Shown here in pieces: positions 1 through 8,918 of a stretch of 64,000 bases of DNA (positions are counted from its first letter, which is position 1; every line of letters starts with the position of its first letter). The notes below the pieces were generated by a model. That model searched no databases and was not told where the DNA came from. It saw only the letters and a program-made list of their open reading frames with translations. This stretch comes from Streptomyces sp. D2-8. Lineage in GTDB: Bacteria; Actinomycetota; Actinomycetes; Streptomycetales; Streptomycetaceae. The DNA lies in assembly GCF_023184515.1 (NCBI RefSeq), contig NZ_JAAHBP010000027.1:62001-126000 (forward strand), in the 5' to 3' direction. Position numbers and translations under genes: made by a program.

Positions 1-216
1 GCCGACGCGATCACTGCGCTGGGCACGGCGGACGGTGTGATGGTGCTCGACGCAGGCAAGCCCGTCGGCATCGTCACGCGACACGACCTCCTGGGGCACC
101 TGTGCGACACCGACACGGAAGCAAATGCCGACGCGGGACCCGAAGCCGCGGGGCCGCCGGCGACCACCCCGGCTCCGACGGATCCGCAGGAGGCTCGACT
201 GGAAAGGGTCGGCTAG
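1..216 (+). CDS. CBS-domain protein, 3' end only (possible cystathionine beta-synthase)
   Basis: Frame 1 is open from the first base to a TAG at 214-216 and gives the last 71 residues of a protein that starts outside the window. The first 35 residues read as the end of a CBS domain (a DGVMVLDAGKPVGIVTRHDL segment), followed by an Ala/Pro/Thr-rich tail. CBS pairs bind adenosyl ligands and regulate the attached domain. In actinobacteria this tail occurs on pyridoxal-phosphate cystathionine beta-synthases, which fits the sulfate-assimilation genes downstream, but the catalytic part is not visible. The stop codon shares a base with the GTG start of cysD, so the two are translationally coupled. 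Confidence 0.7.
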   Translation, partial: ADAITALGTADGVMVLDAGKPVGIVTRHDLLGHLCDTDTEANADAGPEAAGPPATTPAPTDPQEARLERVG

Positions 217-1178
217 TGGCAGACGCCCCCCTCACCGGGCTGATCGATGCGGAGCGTGCTGTCGACGCGTCCTTCGACCGGTCGTACGCGTTGACCCACG
301 CGGATGCGCTGGAGTCCGAAGCCGTGCACATCTTCCGTGAGGTGGCAGGTGAGTTCGAGAACCCGGTGATCCTCTTCTCCGGCGGCAAAGACTCGATCGT
401 CATGGTGCATCTGGCGCTGAAGGCGTTCGCCCCGGCGCCGGTGCCCTTCCCCCTGCTGCACGTGGATACCGGCCACAACTTCCCCGAAGTGCTGGCCCAT
501 CGGGACCGGCTGGTGGCGAGGTACGGGCTGCGACTGCAGGTGGCTTCCGTGCAGAACTACATCGACCAGGGTCTGCTGAAGGAGCGTCCGGACGGTACGC
601 GTAACCCGCTACAGACCGTGCCGCTCACCGAGTCCATCCGGCAGCAGCGATTCGACGCGGTCTTCGGCGGCGGACGCCGCGACGAGGAGAAGGCCCGGGC
701 CAAGGAGAGGGTGTTCAGCCTCCGGGACGAGTTCTCGCAGTGGGACCCGCGCCGACAGCGCCCGGAGCTGTGGCAGCTGTACAACGGCCGGCATTCGCCC
801 GGCGAACACGTGCGGATCTTCCCTCTGTCGAACTGGACCGAACTGGATGTCTGGCAGTACATCGCCCGCGAGCGGATCGACCTGCCGGAGATCTACTACG
901 CCCACCCGCGGGAGGTCTTCCAACGGAACGGGATGTGGCTGACCGCGGGTGAATGGGGCGGTCCCAAGGCCACCGAACCGGTCGAGACCCGCCTGGTCCG
1001 CTACCGCACGGTCGGTGACATGTCCTGTACGGGCGCGGTCGACTCCGATGCGACGACCCTCAGCCAGGTCATCGCCGAGATCACCGCCTCCCGGCTGACC
1101 GAACGCGGTGCCACCCGTGCCGATGACAAGCTCTCCGAGGCCGCGATGGAAGACCGCAAGCGCGAAGGGTACTTCTGA
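216..1178 (+). CDS. cysD: sulfate adenylyltransferase small subunit CysD
   Basis: This 320-residue protein is the ATP-pyrophosphatase subunit of ATP sulfurylase, which with CysN converts sulfate and ATP to adenosine 5'-phosphosulfate in the cytosol. The PP-loop motif SGGKDS is at residues 55-60, and the HVDTGHNFPE and GGGRRDEEKARAKER segments typical of CysD follow. I start it at the GTG at 216, which overlaps the upstream stop and has GGAAAGGG about 8 bases before it; the open frame continues further upstream but only as overlap with the CBS gene. Length is slightly above the usual 300-312 residues. It is the second gene of a sulfur operon. Confidence 0.93.
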   Translation: MADAPLTGLIDAERAVDASFDRSYALTHADALESEAVHIFREVAGEFENPVILFSGGKDSIVMVHLALKAFAPAPVPFPLLHVDTGHNFPEVLAHRDRLVARYGLRLQVASVQNYIDQGLLKERPDGTRNPLQTVPLTESIRQQRFDAVFGGGRRDEEKARAKERVFSLRDEFSQWDPRRQRPELWQLYNGRHSPGEHVRIFPLSNWTELDVWQYIARERIDLPEIYYAHPREVFQRNGMWLTAGEWGGPKATEPVETRLVRYRTVGDMSCTGAVDSDATTLSQVIAEITASRLTERGATRADDKLSEAAMEDRKREGYF

Positions 1179-1180
1179 CC

Positions 1181-2428
1181 ATGCCTGTGATCGACACACT
1201 GCGCTTTGCCACGGCAGGCTCCGTCGACGACGGCAAGTCCACCATGGTCGGGCGCCTCCTGCACGACTCCAAGTCAGTCCTCGCCGACCAGCTCGAAGCC
1301 GTTGAACGAGCCTCCGCCGTCCGTGGGCAGGGCGCCCCTGACCTCGCACTCCTGACCGACGGTCTGCGTGCCGAGCGAGAGCAGGGCATCACCATCGATG
1401 TCGCCTACCGCTACTTCGCCACACCTCGGCGTCGCTTCGTCCTCGCCGACACCCCCGGCCATGAGCAGTACACACGCAACATGGTCACCGGTGCCTCCAC
1501 CGCCGAGCTGACGATCATCCTCGTCGACGCCCGCAACGGCGTGGTCGAACAGACTCGCCGTCATGCCGCCATAGCAGCCCTGCTGCGGGTTCCACACGTA
1601 GTGCTTGCCGTGAACAAGATGGATCTGGTCGGCTACCGGGAGCAGGAGTTCACGGGCATCCGCGCTGAGTTCACCGACTACGCCGAGAAGTTGGGCATCC
1701 CAGAGGTGACCACGATTCCGATCTCCGCCCTTGCGGGGGACAACGTAGTCACGCCCTCTGCCCATATGGACTGGTACGTCGGCCCCACCGTCCTCGAGCA
1801 CCTGGAAACCGTCCCTGCCGACGTCCTCCCGGCACACGCGTCGCCCAGATTCCCGGTCCAGTACGTCATCCGGCACGACGGAACCTGGCACTACGCGGGC
1901 CAGTTGGCCGCCGGCAGACTCTCCGTGGGAGACCGCATCACCGTGCGCCCTTCAGGACGTACGAGCACGATCGAGGCGATCGACGTCCTCGGCAGGGACG
2001 TCACCGCGGTGTACGCGGGCGCCTCCTGCACCGTCCGCCTCACCGACGAACTCGGCATATCTCGCGGAGACATGATCACCAGCGGTCCGCGCTCTCCCGC
2101 GTGCACACACGAGGTGACAGCCACCGTCTGCCACCTCGCGGACACCCCGCTCACCATGGGGCAGCGGGTACTCGTCCGGCACACCACCCGAACCGTCAGA
2201 GGGATCATCGAGGACATCCCGTCGCGGCTCGCTCTGGCCGACCTGTCCCAGCAGCCGCGTCCCGAGCGGCTTGTGGCCAACGACATCGGCCGGATCCGCG
2301 TGCGCACCGCGGAGCCGCTCGCCATCGACGCATACGCGGACTCGCGGCGTACGGGCTCCTTCCTGCTCATCGACCCGATGGACGGGACGACTCTCACGGG
2401 TTGCATGGCGGACAGCGCAGGTGCCTGA
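1181..2428 (+). CDS. cysN: sulfate adenylyltransferase GTPase subunit CysN
   Basis: This 415-residue translational-GTPase homologue drives ATP sulfurylase by GTP hydrolysis in complex with CysD. The P-loop GSVDDGKST is at residues 13-21, the switch region EREQGITIDVAYRYF near 65-79, DTPGH at 90-94 and NKMDL at 145-149; the rest forms the two beta-barrel domains. It is shorter than the E. coli protein (about 475) and has no fused APS kinase. Its ATG lies two bases after the cysD stop. No cysC or cysH is visible nearby, so the fate of the APS product must be decided by genes elsewhere or off the left edge. Confidence 0.93.
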   Translation: MPVIDTLRFATAGSVDDGKSTMVGRLLHDSKSVLADQLEAVERASAVRGQGAPDLALLTDGLRAEREQGITIDVAYRYFATPRRRFVLADTPGHEQYTRNMVTGASTAELTIILVDARNGVVEQTRRHAAIAALLRVPHVVLAVNKMDLVGYREQEFTGIRAEFTDYAEKLGIPEVTTIPISALAGDNVVTPSAHMDWYVGPTVLEHLETVPADVLPAHASPRFPVQYVIRHDGTWHYAGQLAAGRLSVGDRITVRPSGRTSTIEAIDVLGRDVTAVYAGASCTVRLTDELGISRGDMITSGPRSPACTHEVTATVCHLADTPLTMGQRVLVRHTTRTVRGIIEDIPSRLALADLSQQPRPERLVANDIGRIRVRTAEPLAIDAYADSRRTGSFLLIDPMDGTTLTGCMADSAGA

Positions 2429-2565
2429 GCGGCGAGGACTGCGGCATTTCATGTGGCATGTACTGCTGAACTTCGATCCGTACGCGGCTCTGTGGCCTTC
2501 CCGCGCTCCCGACAGGGACCGACCGGCGACGGCGGAGCGCGCACAGCGGGAGAAAGGGAAAACCG

Positions 2566-2757
2566 ATGGAACTCCTGCCTGCCCCAAGCCCGACCGAGGC
2601 GAGTCCGAAGACATCCGCCCGGGAGCTTGAACCAGACCTACCGAGGGCGCGCGTCATCCGCTCGTCCACCGACTGCCCGAAATGCGGTGATCCTCGCACG
2701 CTGCAGGTCATGGACGCCGACCGAGAGGTACGGATCACCTGCGTAGGGTGCATATAG
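2566..2757 (+). CDS. small zinc-ribbon protein (63 aa), unknown function
   Basis: A 63-residue protein with a disordered Pro/Ser/Glu-rich N-terminus and a C-terminal two-knuckle ribbon: CPKC near residues 37-40 and CVGC near 59-62, separated by about 18 residues, which suggests one bound zinc or iron. The ATG is preceded by GGGAGAAAGGG at good spacing, and its TAG is directly followed by the ATG of the antiporter gene, so it looks translated and coupled. I do not recognise a family. Its position between cysN and a cation/proton antiporter suggests a regulatory or metal/redox-sensing partner, which is inference only. Confidence 0.7.
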   Translation: MELLPAPSPTEASPKTSARELEPDLPRARVIRSSTDCPKCGDPRTLQVMDADREVRITCVGCI

Positions 2758-4047
2758 ATGACGGGCCCTGTGCTCGGCGCGTTGGCCCTCATCGTCGCGG
2801 TCGGCTACGTCTGCGGTCGACTCGCCCAACGGGCGCGGCAACCCGTGGTCGTCGGCGAGATCGTGGCCGGCATCGCCCTCGGCCCCAGCCTCCTCGGCTT
2901 GTTCCCCGGCGACCTGCCGGGAAAGCTGGTGCCTGAAGCGATCCATCCCTATCTGCAGGTTCTCTCCCAACTCGGCCTGGTGCTCTTCATGTTCGGCGTG
3001 GGGTACCGGTTCGACGGCTCGCATCTGCGTGGGCACGGACGCCAGGTGACGGCGGTGTCCCTCGCTTCGATGGCGCTGCCGTTCGTTCTGGGCGCGGGAC
3101 TGGCCTGGGCCGTGGCACCGTGGTTCGACCGTTCGCAGATGAAGACCGACGGAGTGCTGATACCCGCGCTCTTCCTGGGCGCCGCGATGTCCATCACCGC
3201 GTTCCCCGTACTGGCCCGAATCATCACGGAGCGAGGGCTGCAGAAGGAACGAATCGGGCACATGGCCGTCGCCTGCGCAGCCGTCCAGGACTTTCTCGCC
3301 TGGAGCGTCCTCGCCTTGGTGGTGGCCTTGGCGAACGGGAGTGGGGCGGGACCGCTGATCCGGATGGCTGTGTGGTCCGTGCTGCTGCTGGCCGGCCTGG
3401 TGTGGCTGGTCCGCCCCGCGCTGACCCGTCTCTTCGCACACGAGGGGCGGTGGTATTCGGGCAGCGCGCCGATCCACGCTGTCCTGATCGTCGGACTGCT
3501 GCTGAGTGCCTGGGCCACCGAGGCGATCGGGTTGCACGCGGTGTTCGGAGCGTTCGCCTTCGGCGCGGTCGTTCCCCGCCGTGTGGTCGACGCGCGAGCC
3601 CCGGAGATCCCCGAGCGTATCGAGCAGACGAGTCTGTTCCTGCTTCCGGTGTTCTTCGTGGTGACCGGGCTCTCGGTTGATCTCGGCGGGCTCGGCGGAC
3701 AGGGGGTCGTCGTTCTCTTGGCGGTACTGGCGACTGCCTGCGTGGGCAAGTTCATCGGTGCGGCGGGCGCGGCACGTCTGACAGGCGCCACCAGGCGTGA
3801 AGCCGCCACACTCGGTGTACTGCTCAACGCCCGCGGTCTCACTGAACTGGTCATCCTCGACGTCGGGTTGGAACTCGGTGTGCTGGACGGCAGACTGTTC
3901 ACCGCGATGGTCATGATGGCGCTGATCACCACCGTGATGACAGGACCGCTGTTGCATCGATCCCATCCGTCCGGTCGGGAGAATCCGCCGGACGACATGC
4001 AGCCTGGTGACGTGCTGGTCGAGTCTCGTTCACCGCGCCCAGGTTGA
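2758..4047 (+). CDS. CPA2-family cation/proton antiporter
   Basis: A 429-residue integral membrane protein of the Na+(K+)/H+ exchanger superfamily (CPA2, KefB/NapA-like). The N-terminus QPVVVGEIVAGIALGPSLLG is the classic signature of these exchangers, and about 12 hydrophobic segments follow, including FGAFAFGAVVPR and LLNARGLTELVILDVGLELG near residues 270 and 365. No C-terminal TrkA-N domain is present. It is expected to exchange Na+ or K+ for protons across the cytoplasmic membrane. It starts one base after the stop of the small zinc-ribbon gene and ends the operon. Why an exchanger travels with sulfate activation is not clear; maintaining ion balance for sulfate import is one possibility. 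Confidence 0.88.
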   Translation: MTGPVLGALALIVAVGYVCGRLAQRARQPVVVGEIVAGIALGPSLLGLFPGDLPGKLVPEAIHPYLQVLSQLGLVLFMFGVGYRFDGSHLRGHGRQVTAVSLASMALPFVLGAGLAWAVAPWFDRSQMKTDGVLIPALFLGAAMSITAFPVLARIITERGLQKERIGHMAVACAAVQDFLAWSVLALVVALANGSGAGPLIRMAVWSVLLLAGLVWLVRPALTRLFAHEGRWYSGSAPIHAVLIVGLLLSAWATEAIGLHAVFGAFAFGAVVPRRVVDARAPEIPERIEQTSLFLLPVFFVVTGLSVDLGGLGGQGVVVLLAVLATACVGKFIGAAGAARLTGATRREAATLGVLLNARGLTELVILDVGLELGVLDGRLFTAMVMMALITTVMTGPLLHRSHPSGRENPPDDMQPGDVLVESRSPRPG

Positions 4048-4322
4048 TCGGCTGACGAACTGCTCGGGTCGAGCGCGCAGCACTGCTCGCAGGGCCGCCA
4101 CGTGATCGGTGTCAATCTCCGGGTTGCGTAGAGACGTTGGTTATGCGGCCGGGCCTTCCTGATCGGTTCGGCCTCGCGCTTCCTGGGTGATCCGTTCGAA
4201 CTCGACGGGCGGTTGCTCGTCGGGCCGCAGCACGCGGTATCCGGTGCCGCTGCGCTGGGAGTCGACCCGCTCACGCCGGTGACGGTCTGCCTCGGTCTCA
4301 TTCGGGGCGAAGGGGTGTGAGC
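4048..4322 (-). other. intergenic stretch with coding-like debris on the minus strand
   Basis: No intact gene is present. Read on the minus strand, two segments look protein-coding in composition: one around 4055-4130 (a peptide containing NPEIDTDHVAALRAVLRARP) and one in another frame around 4141-4318 (containing RERVDSQRSGTGYRVLRPDE). Neither has a start or a family I recognise. They could be remains of a gene broken when the sulfate operon was acquired, or chance open frames, which are common at this GC content. Confidence 0.3.
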
Positions 4323-5519
4323 TCAGGACGACAGGCGTTGCAGGCGTTCGGCGGCCTCGTGGAGAATGTCGTCCTTCTTGCAGAAGGTGAAGCGGACCTG
4401 GCTGCGGCCGGCCTCGGGGTCGTCGTAGAAGACGGAGTTGGGGATGGCGACGACGCCGCAGCGTTCGGGCAGTGCGCGGCAGAAGGCGTAGGCGTCCTTC
4501 TCGCCGAGGGGGGTGATGTCGGTGGTGATGAAGTACGTGCCCTGGGGCTGGTAGACCTCGAACCCGGCTGCCCGCAGGCCGTCGCCGAGCAGGTCGCGCT
4601 TGCGGCGGAAGTCGCTGCGGAAGTTGTCGAAGTAAGAGTCCGGCAGCCGCAGAGCTTCGGCGATCGCGTACTGGAACGGGCCCGCCGAGACGTACGTCAG
4701 GTACTGCTTGGCCGAGCGCACCGCCGTGACCAGCTCCGGGGCTCCCGTCACCCAGCCGACCTTCCAACCGGTGAACGAAAATGTTTTTCCGCTACTTGAA
4801 ATAGTGACGGTGCGCTCGCGCATCCCCGGGAACGTCGCCAGCGGCACGTGCTCGGCGTCGTCGAAGACCAGGTGTTCGTACACCTCGTCCGTCACCACCA
4901 GCAGGTCCCGCTCCACCGCCAGCTCGGCGATCGCGGCCAGCTCCTCGCGGGTGAGGACCGTGCCGGTCGGGTTGTGCGGGGTGTTGATCAGCAGCAGCCG
5001 GGTGCGCTCGGTGACGGCGTCGCGCAGCTCGTCGAGGTCGAGACGGAAGCGGCCCTCGTCCTCGTGCGCCCGCAGGGTGACCGGCACCCGGCGCCCGCCG
5101 GCCATCGCGATGCACGCCGCGTAGGAGTCGTAGTACGGCTCGAAGGCGATCACCTCGTCGCCGGGCTCCACCAGGGCCAGCAGGGCGGCGGCGATGGCCT
5201 CCGTGGCGCCGGCGGTCACCAGGACCTCCGTGTCGGGGTCGTAGGCCAGGCCGTAGCAACGCCGCTGGTGGGCGGTGATCGCGGTGCGCAGCTCGGGGAC
5301 GCCGGGGCCCGGCGGGTACTGGTTGCCGCGGCCGTCCCGCAGGGCCCGCACGGCGGCCTCCCTGATCTCCTCGGGGCCGTCGGTGTCGGGGAAGCCCTGC
5401 CCGAGGTTGATGGCGCCGGTGCTCAGGGCCAGGGCGGACATCTCGGCGAAGATCGTCGTCCCGAACTCGGCGAGCCGGCGGTTCAGGAGGGGGCGCGCAC
5501 TGGAGGTCATGCCGGTCAT
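4323..5519 (-). CDS. class I/II PLP-dependent aminotransferase (aspartate/kynurenine aminotransferase type)
   Basis: A 398-residue fold-type I aminotransferase of the cytosol. NPTG is at residues 183-186, DEVY at 211-214, and the cofactor-binding lysine is K245 in SSSGKTFSFTGWK. The set INLGQGFPDTDGP, QYPPGPG and SSSGKTFSFTGWKVGW is closest to the kynurenine/glutamine aminotransferase and methionine aminotransferase branch rather than classical aspartate aminotransferase. An alternative start three codons later (MTSSARP) cannot be excluded since neither start has a strong ribosome binding site. It is convergent with the upstream sulfate operon and divergent from the small Gly/Cys-rich gene. 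A kynurenine-related role is attractive because kynurenine genes lie 10 kb away, but this is inference. Confidence 0.85.
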   Translation of the reverse strand: MTGMTSSARPLLNRRLAEFGTTIFAEMSALALSTGAINLGQGFPDTDGPEEIREAAVRALRDGRGNQYPPGPGVPELRTAITAHQRRCYGLAYDPDTEVLVTAGATEAIAAALLALVEPGDEVIAFEPYYDSYAACIAMAGGRRVPVTLRAHEDEGRFRLDLDELRDAVTERTRLLLINTPHNPTGTVLTREELAAIAELAVERDLLVVTDEVYEHLVFDDAEHVPLATFPGMRERTVTISSSGKTFSFTGWKVGWVTGAPELVTAVRSAKQYLTYVSAGPFQYAIAEALRLPDSYFDNFRSDFRRKRDLLGDGLRAAGFEVYQPQGTYFITTDITPLGEKDAYAFCRALPERCGVVAIPNSVFYDDPEAGRSQVRFTFCKKDDILHEAAERLQRLSS

Positions 5520-5647
5520 CCTGCGCCGAAGCTCTGGAGTTCCTCAACTCTGCTTTGGGTCGCTCGGGGGGCGGGCATCACCGCCTCACGCAAGAGCGAG
5601 GCGCCCACGGGGGGCCGCTTCGGGGGAAACGAAAGGAGGGTGACGCC

Positions 5648-5920
5648 ATGGTCGTCGGCATCATCCTGGTGGTGGTCGGAGTCGTCCTGGTCGGGGCGCT
5701 GGTCTCCAAGGCCCGCGGGGGCGGTTCCAGCCGGACGGCGCGTCGCGGGGCGTGGGCGTCCAGCGGTTCGAGCGGCAGCAGTGGCAGCTGGTGGGCCGGC
5801 GGGGGAGACTCCGGCTCCTCCGGCGGCGGAGACCACGGGGGGCACTCCTGCGGCGGCGGCTCGTCCTGCGGAGGCGGAGGCGGAGGCGGTGGCGGTGGCT
5901 GCGGCGGCGGAGGCAGCTGA
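5648..5920 (+). CDS. small membrane protein with Gly/Ser/Cys-rich tail
   Basis: A 90-residue protein with one N-terminal transmembrane segment (VVGIILVVVGVVLVGALVS, residues 2-20), a short basic stretch, and then a low-complexity tail of Gly, Ser, Trp, His and several Cys (CGGG and CGGGG blocks). The ATG is chosen because AAAGGAGGGTGA lies 6-7 bases upstream, one of the best ribosome binding sites in the window. The tail could bind metal through Cys/His, but no family function is known to me. It is divergent from the aminotransferase gene and has no operon partner. Confidence 0.72.
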   Translation: MVVGIILVVVGVVLVGALVSKARGGGSSRTARRGAWASSGSSGSSGSWWAGGGDSGSSGGGDHGGHSCGGGSSCGGGGGGGGGGCGGGGS

Positions 5921-6492
5921 CTGACGTCGGCCGTCCTCACGACGGGGAAGCCGCATCCACCGAACGCGGGGTCCGCACCTGGGGCGGGCCCCGCATCGTC
6001 GTGTGCGGAGTTCTCGGACGGACGACCCGTCGAATGTCCGTCGGGCGACTTCAGGTGGATCCTGGCAACGTTTCCTGTCTGTAGGGCACATCGCGCCGTG
6101 CCGCCCCGGGTTCGGGCGTGCCCCCGGCAACTGCGCTTGTCAAAGGGCAATTTCGACAGCCGGCCCACATCCCGGGCTCCCGGCCCTCCCGACTCCGGGC
6201 GTGAGCCACGGCGCACCGGCGCACGCCTCCCCGGCACCAGCGCACGCCGTAGTTGAACAGTTGAGCTGTGGAGCCCTCTGAGGGATGGAAACCCTCCGAA
6301 CTTGGGTAAAAACGCTGTGGCGGCGCCACCGTTCATGATTCCCTCTAAGCCACCGACGCAGCCCTCCCCCGGACGTCCTGCGGACACCTTCCTGAAACCG
6401 GCCGACCGGGTTGCTTCGGGCCGACATCCCCCGGTGCGACCGGGGCGCAGCGGACCCTTCTCCCCCTCCATGTGCGCTTGCGGAGCCGATCC
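5921..6492 (+). other. 572-bp gap; small hairpin near 6280, no gene seen
   Basis: I see no convincing gene. The segment 6250-6330 is less GC-rich than its surroundings and contains GAGGG at 6280-6284 and CCCTC at 6292-6296, able to form a five-base stem, and TTGAAC at 6253-6258. It could be the promoter and leader region of the DUF2617 gene, but no clear -10 box can be assigned. Confidence 0.3.
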
Positions 6493-7020
6493 ATGCTCAC
6501 GACCCTGAACACCTCCTACACCGACACGCGCGCGGCCGATCTCGCGTGGGCCCTGGGGCGCGAGCCGCTTCCCGCACTGGCCGCGCTCGACCTCGAACTG
6601 GCGGACACCAAACTGCAGTTGCGGCTCCTCGGCGCGTCCCATCAGGTCCTGCTGGAGGACGAGCGGGGCATCTGCTCGGAGACGGTGGCCTGCATCGCGG
6701 GCAGCAGCACTCCGCTTCCGCTCGGCGTCGCCAAGCGGGTGGACGACTGGGAGTACGAGTTCGCGGCCCGGGTCGAGGTCCTCTCGCCCGGCTCCTTCGC
6801 GGGCCGCGCCGAGGAGTTGCTGGCCCTTGTCGCCGACCATCCGCACGGCCTCGTCGGCGTCTTCCCCGGCAGCCCGTACGCCTTCACGGCCCTGCTCGCC
6901 CAGCACCACGAGGGGCAGGTGCACTGGCGGACCTGGCACGCCTACCCGCAGGACGGGCAGTTGGTGGCGACCCGCACGAAGGTGGGTGTGCGGGTGCCGG
7001 CGGCGGTCTGCGTCAACTGA
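6493..7020 (+). CDS. DUF2617 family protein
   Basis: A 175-residue soluble protein without signal peptide or membrane segment. I recognise it as DUF2617 from its length, its N-terminal pattern and the C-terminal HWRTWHAYPQ segment. Its biochemical role is unknown. The ATG at 6493 has GGAG about ten bases upstream; an in-frame GTG at 6472 would add seven basic residues and is less likely. In streptomycetes this gene sits directly before the spermidine-synthase-like gene, as here, which suggests a shared pathway, though the 134 bases between them leave room for a separate promoter. Confidence 0.75.
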   Translation: MLTTLNTSYTDTRAADLAWALGREPLPALAALDLELADTKLQLRLLGASHQVLLEDERGICSETVACIAGSSTPLPLGVAKRVDDWEYEFAARVEVLSPGSFAGRAEELLALVADHPHGLVGVFPGSPYAFTALLAQHHEGQVHWRTWHAYPQDGQLVATRTKVGVRVPAAVCVN

Positions 7021-7154
7021 ACCCGGCCTACTGCTGACCGGCCCGTCGAACCACATGCGGCGAACCGAATCTCGTACCGCTCTGCGGCCCTTGCAAACCA
7101 GCACCACCCGTGTGGGTGACGAAGCGCGGTCGAGGCGTGACGTAACGTCGCAGC

Positions 7155-8810
7155 GTGATCGAGCCGCACGCGCCCGCCCCGCCCGGTTGCCCGCCGCCCT
7201 GGAGCGCCCCGGGCGGCCCCGGCGCCCCGGCGCGACTGCCCGTCCGGCCCGCCACCGGACGGTTCCTGGTCCTCGCGGGCGTGTTCGTCTGCGCGGCCTG
7301 CGGACTCGTGTACGAACTGGAACTCGTCGCGTTCGCCTCGTACTTGATGGGCGACTCCGTCACACAGGCGTCCGTCGTGCTGTCCGTCATGGTCTTCGCG
7401 ATGGGTATCGGCTCCCTCGCCGCGAAGCGGCTGCGCCCGCTGGCCGCGGCCGGCTTCGGTGCCGTCGAGGCCACCCTCGCGCTTGTCGGCGGGTGCAGCG
7501 CGATGGCCCTGTACGCCGTGTTCGCCTGGACCGGCGACTGGGGCGGGTGGTGGGCCGACGGGCCGCGCTGCCTGCTGGTCGCCTTCTCCCTCGCCACCGG
7601 ACTGCTCATCGGAGCCGAGGTCCCGCTGCTCATGGAACTGATCCAGCGCATCCGGCGCCAGGACGCCGGCGGCGCGGTGGCCGACCTGTCCGCCGCCGAC
7701 TACGTCGGCGCGCTCGTCGGCGGCCTCGCCTTCCCCTTCCTCCTGCTGCCGTTCCTCGGGCAGTTGACCGGCGCGCTGCTCACCGGCGCCGTCAACGCGG
7801 TCGTCGGCGGTGCGCTGGTACTCGGCCTCTTCCGCCGCGACCTGACCCGGCGTGCCCGGTGGCTGCTGCTGGCCGGCAACGCCCTCGTCCTCGCGATCCT
7901 CGCCACGGCCGCCCTCCACGTCGACGACTTCGAACGGGCCGCACGGCAGGCGGTGTACGGCGGGGACGTCCGCGTGGCGCTCCAGACCGGGATGCAGGAA
8001 GTCGTGCTCACCGGCGGTACGCACGGGCGGCCCCTCGACCTGTTCCTCGACGGTCGGCTGCGGGTCAGCGGACGCGACGAGCCGCGCTACCACGAGGCCC
8101 TCGTCCACCCCGCGATGAGTGGGCCGCACGCGCGTGTGCTGATCCTCGGCGGCGGGGACGGCCTCGCCGCCCGCGAGGTGCTGCGCCACCCCGGAGTGGA
8201 CCGGGTCGACGTCGTCGAACTCGACGCGGAGGTGGTCCGGCTGGCCCGCACCGACCCGGCCCTGTCCGCGCTGAACCAGCACGCGTTCGGCGACCCGCGC
8301 GTGCGGGTGACGACCGAGGACGCCTTCGGCTGGCTGCGCGCAGCGACCCCGGCGACGTACGACGTGGTCGTCTCGGACCTGCCGGACCCGGGCCTCACGG
8401 CGAGCACGAAGCTGTATTCGCAGGAGTTCTACGGCCTCACGCGGCGCGTGCTGGCCCCCGGCGGCCGGCTCGTGGTGCACGCCGGACCGGTCGCGGACGG
8501 TCCCCGGGTGTACTGGACGGTCGAGGCGACGCTGCGCGCGGCCGGTCTCCGCACCGCCCCGTACGGCACGGGCAGCCGCCGCACCGGTGTCGCCGCCGGG
8601 CCCGACCGCACCCCCGCCGACCGCTCCCGGGCGCCCCGGGACTGGGGTTTCGTCCTGGCCGCCCGCACCGACCCGCGGCTGCGGCTCGACCCGGACGGTC
8701 CGCGGCCGAGCGTCCTCACACAGGCGTCCCTGGCCGCGGGGGAACGGGCGGCGCGCAGGACGCGGATCGCAGGGCTGCCGGCGTCGACGCTGGTGCACCC
8801 GCGGTACTGA
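7155..8810 (+). CDS. membrane-anchored spermidine synthase-like protein
   Basis: A 551-residue protein in two parts. Residues about 35-260 form seven or so transmembrane helices with short loops (for example LYELELVAFASYLMGDS and a LPFLLLPFLGQLTG segment). Residues about 275-500 are a class I methyltransferase-like aminopropyltransferase domain with the nucleotide-binding loop ILGGGDGLAAREVLRH and the following DVVELDAEVV. Soluble spermidine synthases transfer aminopropyl from decarboxylated SAM to putrescine; the membrane-fused form is common in actinobacteria and its substrate is not settled. The GTG start at 7155 has no strong ribosome binding site, so the exact start is uncertain. It follows the DUF2617 gene on the same strand. 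Confidence 0.85.
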   Translation: MIEPHAPAPPGCPPPWSAPGGPGAPARLPVRPATGRFLVLAGVFVCAACGLVYELELVAFASYLMGDSVTQASVVLSVMVFAMGIGSLAAKRLRPLAAAGFGAVEATLALVGGCSAMALYAVFAWTGDWGGWWADGPRCLLVAFSLATGLLIGAEVPLLMELIQRIRRQDAGGAVADLSAADYVGALVGGLAFPFLLLPFLGQLTGALLTGAVNAVVGGALVLGLFRRDLTRRARWLLLAGNALVLAILATAALHVDDFERAARQAVYGGDVRVALQTGMQEVVLTGGTHGRPLDLFLDGRLRVSGRDEPRYHEALVHPAMSGPHARVLILGGGDGLAAREVLRHPGVDRVDVVELDAEVVRLARTDPALSALNQHAFGDPRVRVTTEDAFGWLRAATPATYDVVVSDLPDPGLTASTKLYSQEFYGLTRRVLAPGGRLVVHAGPVADGPRVYWTVEATLRAAGLRTAPYGTGSRRTGVAAGPDRTPADRSRAPRDWGFVLAARTDPRLRLDPDGPRPSVLTQASLAAGERAARRTRIAGLPASTLVHPRY

Positions 8811-8918
8811 AGGGCCGGTGCCGGGTGGGCCCGCAGGATACGCCTGGTGGGGGTGGATCGGGGGCGAATCCCTCAGGCGGGGGTGCGTTTCGGGCTGTGC
8901 TGGGTAGAGTCCGTCGAC

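Noticed and set aside
2638..4301. Antisense frames of about 440 codons opposite the antiporter gene
   Set aside because: Compositional shadows: no start with a ribosome binding site and no recognisable domain.
5516..7107. A 509-codon antisense frame over the small Gly/Cys-rich gene and DUF2617
   Set aside because: It consists of a proline run opposite the glycine codons and shadow sequence opposite DUF2617.
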